NCBI GenBank assembly: GCA_907163375.1
Contig: CAJQUW010013626.1
Span: 1 to 64,000 of the forward strand
DNA from: Prostheceraeus crozeri
Lineage: Eukaryota > Platyhelminthes > Polycladida > Euryleptidae
Direction of reading: 5' to 3'
Length of the DNA: 64,000 nucleotides
Shown: piece by piece, positions 20,595 to 32,127 of the stretch
How the letters are laid out: each line of letters opens with the position of its first letter
Position numbering within the stretch: the stretch's first letter is position 1
The notes under the pieces: generated by a model
What the model saw: the letters and a program-made list of their open reading frames with translations, nothing else
Databases searched by the model: none
Told to the model about the DNA's origin: nothing
Program-made: the position numbers and the translations under genes

Positions 20595-21110
20595 TGGAAG
20601 CAGAATAATAATAATATTCCCCTGAAGTAATAATAATGATATATAAAGTGTATATTTTGAAAGTAATACAAATCATAAAGTACAAAGTGCGAAGACAGTT
20701 GACAATTTATGAAAATTCTGAGAAGTTGCGAATTTTCTTAGGTTCACGTTGATGAGAGAGGTCGTATATAGAAAGAACATTTTCTTTCTGCGCAAAGTTC
20801 TGCGGTAATTGACGAGATATTGGCTTCTGAGTTTACGATTCATTCGCTAGAACAAAATATGTGATTTCCTAGATTCAATCATATGAAATAGTTTAATGCT
20901 GGCTTTCTCAAGTCGAACTTGGATTTCGTTTCTCCTGCAGTTGCATTTTCTATTGTTATTGCTACCATAGTATAGATTGTAAATAAGACGATGGGCTCGA
21001 TTTTCTATTCTTTGAAGTTTTTGAGATAAAGATTTCCCCAAACCAACAAATGCCGGCAATGCGTACTCTAGAAGAGATCTGATGAGCGCTACATAGAGAT
21101 CATGCAACTT
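20595..21110 (-). mobile_element. LINE 3' fragment
   Basis: On the minus strand the region encodes RSLLEYALPAFVGLGKSLSQ and RIENRAHRLIYN, the C-terminal part of a CR1-like ORF2, and then CNCRRNEIQVRL. It ends at an ATTATTATT tail near 20602-20630. Only the last part of the element is present. It lies just upstream of APEX2 in the promoter direction. Confidence 0.75.
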
Positions 21111-21659
21111 TCTTATCCGTCACAATTTTCTTGAGTCGTCGAAGAATGTGAAATTTCCTATTGGCCATCTCATATAAGTACGTTCATGTTTACTTCAAGC
21201 ATTCGTTATCTAGTAAGTGATGATTATATCATGTGTCAGCGGACTTTTGTAATATTTTTCTAATTCCTTGGATTCCTGTTCTTTGAATAATCGATAATGC
21301 ATGCTTCAGCTACATTCCATTTCGGATACAACGATCTGAACATATGCGATCGATTTATCAAGCTTCAACTAATCATCACATTCTAGTCAGCAGCAATTGA
21401 TGAAACTAGGCTTCTGCTTGTTTGTTTCATGTGTTGCTAGAAGGAAAGCAAGTCGATTTCACCGGATATTTTCGCGACTGTGTGTTTGTGATTTCCCTTT
21501 CTATACTGCAATTCTTGCTAATAATATCCCACGCTTACTGTACTTAACATAGAATAGAATAGAAGTGCTATATTTGTCGAATGAAAATCATAGCTTTACA
21601 CCGAATTATTGCAATTGATTAAAAACAGTCAACTAGTAAAAATATCAAACATTAGCAAG
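21111..21659. other. No recognised feature
   Basis: Short chance frames only. Confidence 0.4.
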
Positions 21660-22020
21660 AAATAATACAGGGTCATTGTGAGCATGAAAATATTACACTA
21701 AGAAATCACTTCTACATAATATACTAGAAACATATGGGACCAACGACTTTTTCATTTCGTCTGTGCGACATAAAGGAATGTGAGGCAAGCCAGTGTTTGT
21801 CGGACGACATGGAAGGAAGTCATGAATACAGTGATTTGGGATCTTTTCAGAAAACGTGTATAAGCTCCTGCTCAAGTCAATACGTCTATAAAAAATTTTA
21901 TCGGTTTTACAATTACATTTTCTTTTTTCCTTAACATAGATAATAAAATGTACTCGTTTATCAACCCTTTCAAGACAACGTGATAAATTCTTGTTTAAAT
22001 TTACAGATACCAAACAAGCA
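21660..22020 (-). mobile_element. LINE 3' fragment
   Basis: The minus strand encodes a C-terminal segment with RCLERVDKRVHFIIY, KRKCNCKTDKIFY and PHIPLCRTDEMKKS, of the same general type as the fragments at 20595-21110 and 50403-50726. It is short and 5'-truncated. Confidence 0.65.
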
Positions 22021-22134
22021 TTACAGAACGAATGTATGATATAAACACAAGTTGAAAATCAAATTCATTTAAAAATGGACGTAATCGACGCAAAACATAA
22101 AATCGGCAGTTAAAAACCTTTAAACAGTATCGCC

Positions 22135-22699
22135 ATGATTGCGCCAACTCAAATCATCAGAAACATTGACACCAAGGATAGTGACATTCTTCATTATGTC
22201 GAATGGTTTATTGAACAATGTTGGATTGCGAAGCAACTTGGTTGGGGGAAATTAAAAACAACATGCACAAATCTACTATCAGGAGGGATACCCAATCATC
22301 AACACAATTCACAAACGCATAAAGCTATATTTTATAAAGGACTTCGATATCAACGAGGATTGCTGCCCTCCAATCATATGTGGAAATCGCAGAGCACACC
22401 TACTCGACATCAGCCACGGCAAGATCGTTCTGTGCTACCTGAAGTGCATGAATTTCCCGAGCAAGGCAATATCCTTCAAGACAATTGGTGAACAACGCCT
22501 AAAAGAAAATCAGTTTCTCTATGCTGAAACCGTTTCAGCAAAGGATTATCAAAGCTGTGTTAATGACCCTCTCATCCAGGCTCCTAATCATGACATCTTT
22601 CTGCGTCACATCTCACCCCACTTACTACTTCACATAACTAACAAACTTTACAAGAAAATGGAAAAATCCGAAATTGGCAAGGCCATCACTGATCATTAG
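22135..22699 (+). pseudogene. Unrecognised decayed coding region
   Basis: Two overlapping open stretches on the plus strand have a protein-like composition (HYVEWFIEQCWIAKQLGWG; FPSKAISFKTIGEQRLKE; RHISPHLLLHITNKLYKKM). I recognise no family. It may be the remains of a transposable or virus-derived gene, or of a host exon. Confidence 0.35.
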
Positions 22700-23949
22700 A
22701 TGAAGAAACTGGGAATAACATGACCATCATATTATTCAAACAACTTCAATGGAAGTATGTGCAAGCAACTGCTCATAAGCGTCGATGTACTTTATCGAAC
22801 CATCATGGAGAACAATGCACTGGAACTTATTCCATTTTGTAGCTCCATTAAGCAGTTTTAATGATGTCATAAAAGTATGATTCGGTAATGATCTGTTGAC
22901 AGATTTGCACCAACATATATCAGCATTTAAAGAAAAGTGACACCATCAGTGGATGATTTGCTATGTCATGCAGTACAGTTTTGTCCATCTTCATCATTAC
23001 TTGGAAAATTCTCAGAACAAGTGCCTGAAAGTGTGCACAGAGATTTTTGTAATTTACGACAATCTTGCGGAAAAGTGGATTTTTTAAATGCTGATTACAA
23101 GTTCAATCTATGCCAGACTGTGCTGCGCAACAACGGGCGCAGCCTTTTATGTGACGCGTGACACATGGCGCACAAGCACATTGTCCCAGTTAGATAGCAA
23201 GGACATTTTTTAGATTCTTATACGAATCCTATCAGAAGAGGATTTCATTAATAGAAGAGGGACATTTAAAGCGCACTACATTTCTTCGACATTTCTTATG
23301 TGTGAGAATTACATAATTACCTTATTATTCTTAATCAAAGAGGAAAGGAGAACGATACATACACGTATGTGGCAAGCTTACATACACGTCGCTGGTCATT
23401 GTATTAGTGAGATATTCATACAGCCTGTGTTAACTTATTTATAGTAACAATATGGTATGATGAATCGATCAAAAAGGATAAGGATGGAGCCCCATCAACA
23501 TTCCAGCATCCTTTAATTCTCGTCATCGCTACTTTCTTATGTTTTACAAGTAGCAAATATAAATTTAAAGGGTCAACTACATATACAATGTACAGTAAAA
23601 TGACGATACCATGATACAAATTGAATTTCAGGAAATCAAGAAAACATTTTTCATTATCTAGGATTCAATTCTAAACAGTTTCTAAGAGAAACTAACAGTT
23701 TCTAATCTTACTTTTACTCAATTTGACGGCCATTTTGAAAAAAGCCGTCTCATTCTAAAATAGCTCGATATTTTTTTTAGACAATATATGTAATTCCCAA
23801 GATACATGCTGACCAAAAAAAAAGTTACAGATATCTCTTTTTTCCCTTAACACACGTTCTCGCCATGAACTATTGACAAATCCTACACAAAAACGAAAAT
23901 TTTGAATGGATGTCAAAGTGCCGGACTGCCATTGATAAACTGATTAAAT
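22700..23949. other. No recognised feature
   Basis: Only short chance frames. The stretch borders the Gypsy remnant to the right. Confidence 0.4.
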
Positions 23950-24480
23950 TATATGTTTAGGCGTGTAAATCATAATACCCGTCGACTGATGATAAAGATG
24001 TCCTTTCAACTGATAGCAGTGAAAACGCAATCGGAGCTGTTCTTGCATGTCAACAAAGTCCTCCCGGATACTTCTCACAACAATTTAAGGGAGCAGAATT
24101 GAACTACTCAACTATCCTGTTCTTGATAATATCAGATTTAATTCGAGAATGTGCGGAATTTCGAACTTCAGAAACGACATCTTATGAAAAGCCACTTTAT
24201 ATGAACCTGGATAATCAACAAAAACTCAGTGCGATCCATGTGGATTTTGTAAGCTCTCTGCATTCAGATATAAGCAAACGATATTTCCTGTCAACATTTG
24301 ATCGTGGAAGTCGATGGCCATCGGCTCATCCCACATCCACAGATCGAATGGATTGGATATCAAATTTTGGAATTCTACATACAGACCGTTTCAAAAGTAA
24401 TTGCACAAAAATTAAGCTAGGCCATTTTCAAATGAAATTTGAAGTGTTGAAGTCCTGGAACAATTTTGATAAACGATAAA
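23950..24480 (+). mobile_element. Fossil Ty3/Gypsy-type pol fragment
   Basis: The plus strand encodes a segment like a retroelement RNase H (STDSSENAIGAVLACQQ, GAELNYSTI) and, further on, the beginning of an integrase core (IHVDFVSSLHSDISKRYFL, DRGSRWPSAHP). The order is that of Ty3/Gypsy pol. No LTRs, gag or envelope gene are visible. It is broken and short, so an old copy. Confidence 0.7.
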
Positions 24481-26238
24481 CCCTTTGAAACCTCATGTTC
24501 CATGGATTGTTTTGACATATATTTCGCTTTCATGTGTGGTCAGCTGTGGTCAGTAGGCCTTATGAAAAAAAATTGAGCGTTTTCTTTGATGCAGGATTTC
24601 AACATAAATTTTTTATGAAAGTTGGCAGACAGCATCAACTATCAGTCAGCTTCATCATGATACACGGTTTTTAGGATTGGCTGTATGTACAAAAGATTCA
24701 ATATTAATAAGCTTTACCAAAAAATTTTGCTAAAAAAATCTCACAAGATTTTCTCATTGATGAAGATGTTCAATTTCAGTAACCTTTGTACCATGTGAAA
24801 GGTTATGTCAAGCACTTTTAATTTGGCAAAGCGTTTAGCTTATGTCTGGTCAGCTGTGGTCACCAGACTTAAAATTATGAATCCTTGGTCAATTTGTTCA
24901 CCGACACCTACGGACGAAACTATGCAATACAGAAAATTAAGATGATCACCATTGAATCAGGCTCGTGTTAAGCTTTCAGATGATATATTGTTTTTTGAAT
25001 TCGGCCATCAATTTGTGCAATTTCATTCAATTTACACTATTACCTAATTTTACGCCACTTTCGCGTTAACACTGGTCAAGAACGGTCTACTGCACACAAC
25101 TCAATAACTTCTGTTGTATTAACGCTGGTGCTTTCGAGTTTGGGTACAAAATAATGCTGGTGTTATCAGCTCCAAGAGTATGTAAGTTCAATAAAAATCG
25201 GCCCATCCAAATTTGTATTATTCCCATAGTCAGCCATTGCGTGAGTCATCATTTCTCTCACTTGAGGTCAGAAGAAATTCGAATCTTGGATCAGACAAGG
25301 GCTTGTCTCGTCTCTGCACCTGTGCACATCAAACAATAGCATTTCCCTCACGCCGTAGGAATGCTAACAGTTGCGTTGCGTCCGATTACTGGAGCAGCTC
25401 ATCAATGATGAAAAGGAGAATGAGTGACACACGGGCCAACATGATATTGATATCTTAAATAGCATCGTGAAAGTAACAAAGCAGACAATCACTAATTACT
25501 TCATTTAATTAGGCAAACCAAATCACTATGTTTCCTGAAACAAGCGTCTCAGCCTACCAAGTAAACAAGTTTATTGATCGATTTTCAGCATGCGATTAAA
25601 TTTGATGAGATTATACAAAATATATAAGAATTGCACGGTCCTTATCCTGATATTAGTTCATGGAACACAGCAACATTTCATTTAATAAATTCACTTAATG
25701 GAATTCAATAAATGATTAGTTCCTTCATTGCATCTGAATCACCATTACAATTTTTCTACAGAACATCTCTCTAAGATACAACAGCTTCTAGCTGTTTCAG
25801 TTAATCGGCTCATTTTATTATTCATCTTGGCTCGGGTGAAGATTGATGACAGGAAAGCAATTTTTTCGGAACGTGCAAATGATTATTATGACAGTGGCAA
25901 TTTCTGGATGCACGTAGCGGAGTGACATACACATCAAATCTCTCCGAAGATAGCGAATGATTACTCATGATCATTCTAAAATTTTTAGATTTTGCGTAAC
26001 AGATTATGCAACTCTCGTTTGCGACAATTCAAATAAGCAAGTAAATTATGAAGATCAAAACAATACTTAATCAATCGTGTTGTCCGAGGAAATGAAATTA
26101 CAGACAATGCAATCATCATGAACTTGGAGTATCGCCAACATGAGCTAAATGGAATAGCTCTTTTCAACCAAGACATCAACAGGTAGCTTGCAGGATAAAC
26201 GCAACGACTGACAGAAGTTCATTCATTGGGGTCACTTG
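24481..26238. other. No recognised gene
   Basis: GGTCAGCTGTGGTCA occurs twice (near 24538 and 24847), suggesting a local duplication. Otherwise only chance frames. Confidence 0.4.
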
Positions 26239-26246
26239 CATGAACC

Positions 26247-26287
26247 CATAGACATCGAACATTAATGATTAATGTTCGATGTCTATG
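26247..26287. mobile_element. 41-bp perfect palindrome with 8-bp direct repeats
   Basis: Arms CATAGACATCGAACATTAAT and its exact complement surround one base. CATGAACC abuts both sides (26239-26246 and 26288-26295). This is the form expected of a minimal fold-back transposon. Confidence 0.9.
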
Positions 26288-26631
26288 CATGAACCAATTG
26301 AATTCATTTCTTATTCATTTTATTATCCATGCGTTGCTGTAGTACAAATGACCTCAATTATGGATTTTTATTTGGACTGTAAATGATGCCCAGGTTTGTG
26401 TTGAAGCAACAACTTCCAATTAAAACAGTGAAGGCAGCATATTTGCTAGGCACATATTCCAAGGTAAGCAATGCGTCATTGCTTATGTTTCTTTCAGTGG
26501 ATTCTTTTATGAAGCAAGAATGACAGGAGCATACTTTATGGACAGGAGATACAAAAAGGAAGAAGTAGGAAGTAGAAGTGAGAGGCATAGAGTAGGGACA
26601 CTTAGTATATGATTGTTACCAAATCTGATAT

Positions 26632-27330
26632 CATAGAGTAGGGATATATAGTTAGAGTGTCGACTCAAAAAAGTATCTGTATACAGTGAAAATTTTTATA
26701 TCAAAAGATTCAGTTTTTTGTGGAGATTACGTTCCCGTGGTCCAAAAAATTATTTGAGCACTTTCAAAAAAGTCAAAATTTTGCCAATTCATATACTACC
26801 GAGATGACTGCCCTATATGAGTAGTATGAAACAAGTACGATATAAAAAGGAATGAATATTTGCTAATAATCATCCCAACTAAGCGGAAATCAAGCTGGTT
26901 ATCAAGGGAATTTCATGCTCCGTTTTATAGTGGATGTCTTCATGAAAAAGTCGAGATATTATTCGTCCTTTCTTGGCTGATATGTCAAGTTTTTAATTCA
27001 ATTTTCACCGGCTTGATTTTATGATTCACTAAATTCATACTTCATTTCTTGACTCTGAATAGTGATGTGGACACATCTACATCTTTTAAGGTTAATTGAA
27101 ATCATATCGTTGAATCTAGATTTTGCCATGCTGGTGGCAGGTTGCCTGATCACGCTTAAGAAGATTCTCTTGATCTTGGGGTTCAGCAGGAAAGCAGTAG
27201 CGCAAGTCATCGAGTTGCCAAGGCTGTCAAACACGGACTTTGGTAGGACCCATTGCTTTCGAGGGTCCAACACTGTCTTGAATTTCTGCGTAAGCATATG
27301 ACGTTTAGGGACATAGTCATGTCCTTACCG
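26632..27330 (+). mobile_element. CATAGAGTAGG-family element, copy 1
   Basis: It starts CATAGAGTAGGGATATATAG and shares long stretches with 27960-28290, 58988-59828 and 60218-60828 (for example GTGTCGACTCAAAAAAGTAT and CATCCCAACTAAGCGGAAAT). The right boundary is unclear. Its minus strand has an open frame of 92 codons at 27019-27297, with LGNSMTCATAFLLNPKIKRI, the look of the last helix of a seven-transmembrane receptor. In the other copies this frame is decayed. The frame could be a captured host exon, or the repeats could be duplicated fragments of a receptor gene. Confidence 0.65.
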
Positions 27331-27700
27331 ATGTGATTTATGGTTTCGAGTTGCTACAATATCCACTATATTTCGTCGGTTGGAGAAAAATCAGCTCAAA
27401 TTAGCAAACAAACATCTGTCAATTAGTTAAAGCAACTTGCTCGCCAGCTGCTGCTTTTGGATTTTAGACGCATTTCTAAAAAACTCAAGGCGACTTTCAC
27501 ATCTTGTGATAATTTTGTTAAAAAATTAGCCACAAATCGCTAATTCTCCAGATAATCTCTTAATATTAGCGAACGACGTTCCCACGGGATATTGAAGTAC
27601 TCAGAAAAATTCAACATGCAAACAGTAGACTTCAAGCGACTTCTCGAATTGACATGATTGACTGGATTCAACCAAAGTGTTTATATATATCAAGTGAGGA

Positions 27701-27775
27701 AACTCCCCATTACTCTAATGTATTTTTAGTGGCGACAAATCGGCCATCTTTTTTAGATACGATCATATTAATTTC
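27701..27775 (+). repeat. Short dispersed repeat
   Basis: GAGGAAACTCCCCATTACTC and TAGTGGCGACAAATCGGCC recur inverted at 61739-61806. Confidence 0.75.
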
Positions 27776-27959
27776 TATGTCAAGTTAACTATAAAGTAAA
27801 TGATCTTTTGTTAATAACAAAAACGACCCCCAATTAAGAATCAGACTAGGTCCAAAATCAAGTACAAGATTAGTGGTAAACTGACATGACAACACGAGAA
27901 ACTCAGAATGAAGCTTGTATTGCCTCATTATACTTCTTGGCACACGAGAAAATGAAACA

Positions 27960-28290
27960 CATAGAGTAGGGATATATAGGTAGAGTGTCGACTCAAAAAA
28001 GTATCTGCATATAGTGAAAAGTTTTATATGAAAAGATTCAGTTTCTTGCAGAGACTACGTTCCCGTGGTCCAAAAAAATATTTGAGCAGTTTTAAAAAAG
28101 TCAAACATTTGCCAAAGACCGAGATGACTTCCCTATATAAGTAGCATGAAACAAGTTGGAGATCAAAGGGAATGAACATTCCCTAACAAGCATCGTAACT
28201 AAGCAGAAATTATGCTGATGATCAAGGAATCTAATGAACAGCATTATGATGTAAGGATGTAAGTCTTCAAGAAAAAGTCGCGATATTTTT
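27960..28290 (+). mobile_element. CATAGAGTAGG-family element, copy 2 (truncated)
   Basis: It starts CATAGAGTAGGGATATATAG and matches the first 330 or so bases of copies 1 and 3. The match stops where the LINE tail begins, suggesting that the LINE entered this copy. Confidence 0.75.
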
Positions 28291-28294
28291 CTTG

Positions 28295-28519
28295 CCAAAG
28301 ATTATGTATTATCCATTGTCTTGGGTCCGACTGAACCGACTCCGCTCCAACACTGCACGCGTGGCCGCCACCCTCCAGCGATGGGGCTTCCGACAGTCCG
28401 CCTCCTGTGCTTGTGGTCATCCAGTTCAAAAAGTGGAGCATATCATCTCGCAATGCGGAGTTCACAGATCTCCTGGTGACCTGCATCTCCTTAGCGATCC
28501 TGATGTTGACTTACATAAG
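28295..28519 (+). mobile_element. LINE ORF2 C-terminal fragment, target of Polinton B
   Basis: The plus strand encodes WVRLNRLRSNTARVA, LQRWGFRQSASCACGHP and VEHIISQC, the cysteine-rich tail found at the end of many non-LTR ORF2 proteins. Polinton B interrupts it at CATAAG. On the far side (45813-45857) TGGCTCCAAGAGCTAGAAAT continues with a plausible end, in a different frame, so the LINE had already decayed or shifted. Confidence 0.8.
28514..28519. repeat. Left target-site duplication of Polinton B
   Basis: CATAAG, identical to 45807-45812. Confidence 0.95.
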
Positions 28520-29470
28520 AGTAATGGGAACAAGACCGTTCCGACACCGTAAAATTCAGAAAAATTGGTATTTTTAAAACGACTAAATTCATGAATTTGA
28601 ACCCTTTTTCAGGTTTTTAAGACCTAAATTCATAAATTTAGACCATTTAAAAAGTACCATTTTTTTGAAAAATTGGTATTTTTAAAAACGACTAAATTCA
28701 TGAATTTTGGTCATTTTTCAGGTTATGAAGACCTAAATTCATAAATTTAGGGGTTTTTAAAAATAACCAATTTTTTAAAAATTTTCAAAATCTCAAATTT
28801 GAGATTATGACATTTTACTCTTAAAATCATGACCGTTCAAGGACACCGAAAATCATAAATGTTAAGAATCTCAAACTTGTGATTATGACATTTTTCTTGC
28901 TCAAATCATGACCGTTCAAGGACACCGAAAATCATAAAAGTTCAGAATCTCAAATATGAGATTAAGATCATTTTTTCTCTCCTGCTCAAATCATGACCGT
29001 TCAAGGACACCGAAAATCATAAAAGTTCAGAATCTCAAATATGAGATTAAGATCATTTTTTCTCTCTTGCTCAAATCATGACCGTTCAAGGACACCGAAA
29101 TCATAAAAGTTAAGAATCTCAAATTTGTGATTATGACATTTTACTCTTAAAATCATGACCGTTCAAGGACACCGAAAATCATAAAAATTGGTATTTTTAA
29201 AAACGTCTAAATTCATGAATTTTATCCATTTTTCAGGTTTTTAAAATATGAGATAACTAAAATTATGTGTCTAAAAATATTTCTTTAAAAATGGAAGAAA
29301 CAAAATTGGAAGAAACTTCGAGAATATATCCTTCGTTATCATATGAACGTGGTTCTACTTTAATGGACATTGAAAAAATGAACAAAGAAAAACACAAAGA
29401 TAGAGTTAGGTATATGAAAGATAAGGAATCTCAATTATTATTAAGATTAGAGCATTATAAAAAATTAAGA
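28520..29470 (+). repeat. Left terminal inverted repeat of Polinton B
   Basis: It matches 45130-45806 in inverted form, with more internal repeat copies. It extends into the start of the first gene. Inside are paired blocks around CTAAATTCATGAATTT and CCTAAATTCATAAATTTAG, themselves partly palindromic. Confidence 0.9.
28789..29187 (+). repeat. Subterminal array of about 80-bp units (Polinton B)
   Basis: About five copies, at 28789, 28866, 28945, 29030 and 29114, each start with a variant of the palindrome CTCAAATTTGAG and contain AATCATGACCGTTCAAGGAC. The right terminal repeat has two or fewer. Confidence 0.85.
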
Positions 29471-29971
29471 AAGAGATGGACTAAAGCTAAGAATGTAACA
29501 CAAGGAATTGGCATATTCTTAACAATAAGTTTAGGTGCTTTAACAATTGTTATATCTTCAGGTGTTTTAGTAATTCCAGTAGTTGCTACAGCTTTCACAG
29601 GTACGGGTGTTTTTGCAACTTCACTTGTTACAATGTTAGATAAATCTTTAATAACTAAGAAACGAAAATCATTAAAAACTAAGCATTTACATATTAAAGA
29701 AGTCTATGACAAATTGCATTACTACTTTCAAAGAGTATGTGATGATAATGTTATTACGTTAGATGAGATTGAAAAATTTGATCAAATAGCTAATGAAGTA
29801 AATCAAATATCATTTCAATTACAGTCAGAAAAAGTTAATCACAAGAATAAACAGGATGGCAAAATTTCGAGTGATGGTAAAATTTCTAATGAAGAAAATG
29901 ATAAAGTTTTTTTAGAAGAGGTAAAAACTTTAAGCGAAAATTTAAGCAAAACTTTATTAAACAAAACTTAA
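29291..29971 (+). CDS. Polinton B two-membrane-segment protein
   Basis: A 226-residue protein that looks whole, starting at ATG 29291 because the in-frame codon upstream is GTG. Residues 1-75 are charged and helical (KEKHKDRVRYMKDKESQL). Two hydrophobic segments follow (about 83-105 and 110-127), of the form ISLGALTIVISSGVLVIPVV and TGTGVFATSLV. A lysine-rich linker and another helical region follow. Polinton genes with this hairpin of membrane helices are known from other invertebrates; their function is not established. Its first 60 codons recur inverted in the right terminal repeats of both A and B. Confidence 0.75.
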   Translation: MEETKLEETSRIYPSLSYERGSTLMDIEKMNKEKHKDRVRYMKDKESQLLLRLEHYKKLRKRWTKAKNVTQGIGIFLTISLGALTIVISSGVLVIPVVATAFTGTGVFATSLVTMLDKSLITKKRKSLKTKHLHIKEVYDKLHYYFQRVCDDNVITLDEIEKFDQIANEVNQISFQLQSEKVNHKNKQDGKISSDGKISNEENDKVFLEEVKTLSENLSKTLLNKT

Positions 29972-30158
29972 AACGAGAAAGCTTTAAACGAAAAGATGTC
30001 AGACAACAAAGCAATAAAAAAATAATTTGTTCAGTAAAATGTTTTTGTTGTATTCCAATGTTACCACAAAATTCAAATATTATATTTTAAAAAATGGATA
30101 AAATTAAAGCTGATAATCACAAAAATATATAAAGATATATAAAAATATAATATAAAAA

Positions 30159-30976
30159 ATGGATAAAATTAGAGCTGATAATTTTAAAAGAATAAAACAA
30201 TTAGAAGAGTTAATAAAACAAAGAAATATTATGAAAGAAAATCATCTTCAACATAGAATGATAAAAGCTGGTATTCAATCTGATATGTTTGAAAAAATGC
30301 AGCAAACCGAGCAAGTAAAAACTGATTTTGAAAAAACTATGAAGCCATTTAAAACTCTTGAAAAAGAACTTACAAATAATGATAAACAAATTGATATAAC
30401 AGATCCAGAGCACAAAACTATATTAGATGACTATGGATTACTAGAATCAAACATTAATAAGAAATTACCAAAATCTATGCAATTTGAACATTCTATTTCA
30501 TTTATAGATGGAAAAACAATACCTAGATTTTATCTCGGTCAAAAAGAAATATTTCCACGACCTTTTCGAGGTTTAATTTTTTTCACCAGATAAATCTCCT
30601 TTTAATTTAGATAGAAATTTTGTTAATCTTTTAAGAGGAGCAGATTTAAATAATTATGCTGTAGGAGATCTCATAAAATATAAAGCTATGTTAGACAGAG
30701 TTGGTGCAGTAAAATCTCTTAGACGTTATAAACAATTAGAAAATTTATTATCAACGGGAGTTAAAGTACGGAAAGGTTTTAAAACAAGAAACAACTGTAT
30801 TTTTACCAGATGATCCACAAGAATTACTAAATAGATTAAATATTATAATATCTGCAATAAAAGAAGGACATAATTCTAGTTTCAATGGAATTCATGCTAT
30901 ATTGAAAAGACTGTTAGAAAAGAAGATTCTATATGAAGAGGATCATAAAAGTATAGCTGAAACATGTTGTTTCTAA
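30159..30976 (+). CDS. Polinton B coiled-coil protein, broken
   Basis: It starts MDKIRADNFKRIKQLEE and is rich in charged helices. A short near copy of its start occurs at 30093-30130. Further down the sequence resembles a minor structural protein, but I recognise no domain. It lies between the membrane protein and the penton-like gene. It has about one or two breaks. Confidence 0.5.
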
Positions 30977-31074
30977 TTTTTATCTATGATTTTTATTCAT
31001 GATTTTTATCTATGATTCTTATCTACGATTTTTATCTATAATATTTATTTAAATTTTTTAGTTAAAAAATTTCT

Positions 31075-32038
31075 TCGAGAGAATTATCATCAGTAGATTT
31101 TGACAAAATTAATAGTCATTTAGAAAATTTAACAGAGATTTTGGGTTCATCAAAATTTAGTACGACGTTAAAAATTATAACAACTACTTCATCACACACT
31201 TGTAATTTAGACCCCATTCTACATTTTGAACAAAATAAAAATTATCAAATTGCATTGACTAGTTTCTCCACATTTAACACTATTCAAAACGTTATCAAAG
31301 ATGTGAATGACCAATCTAGATATTCTACTGATAAAGGTAAAACGAGGAAAATACTAACTTTTCTTCCTGGTTCTTACGAAGTTGAATCAATATCAAATGA
31401 AATTAAGAGACATTTAGGTATACCATTTAAAGATAAGAAACAATTACATTTTGCAGTTGAACCGGCAGTTAATAAATTTTCTCTTACTTTAGACGAAAAT
31501 CATCAAGTTGATTTTAATCATGATAGATCATTGTCAAAGCTATTAGGATTTAATAAACAAACCTATAGTCAAGGTTATCATTTAGGTGAGAAGATTCCAA
31601 AAATAACTGAAATAAATTCAATTGTTGTACATTGTGACAATATTTTCTCTTACTTTAGACGAAAATCATCAAGTTGATTTTAATCATGATAGATCATTGT
31701 CAAAGCTATTAGGATTTAATAAACAAACCTATAGTCAAGGTTATCATTTAGGTGAGAAGATTCCAAAAATAACTGAAATAAATTCAATTGTTGTACATTG
31801 TGACATTATTGAAGGAGGATATATAAATGGTAAATTGTCAAATTTAATATTCAGTTTTCCAGCTTTTACTGTACCCATTGGCTATGGATTAAATGCATTT
31901 CCACAAACATTAATATATTTCCCTATTACAAGAAAAACTATTAACAACATTAACATTAGAATCACTGATGAGAAAGGACAAGAAATAAATTTTGGAGGTG
32001 AAGAGATTATGATAGATCTTTTGGTTCGGGAGGTATAA
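31075..32038 (+). CDS. Polinton B penton-like minor capsid protein, broken
   Basis: The region encodes a beta-rich protein with YQIALTSFSTFNTIQNV, LTFLPGSYEVESISNEI and INFGGEEIMIDLLVREV. The pattern of a strand-rich body with a xLPxGxYE motif is common in the Polinton minor capsid protein thought to occupy the pentons. It precedes the packaging ATPase, as that gene usually does. The gene looks broken, about once. The identification is by pattern and position. Confidence 0.6.
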
Positions 32039-32127
32039 ACTCCCACGCGAAGCTAGAGAAGTTTAATTTTATTCTTCTTCTTATTCTTCTTCTTTAAAAA
32101 CAAAAAATTAAAATTTTTTATTAAAAA

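Noticed and set aside
28244-28486. Minus-strand frame over the LINE tail
   Set aside because: It is the shadow of the cysteine-rich ORF2 tail on the plus strand.
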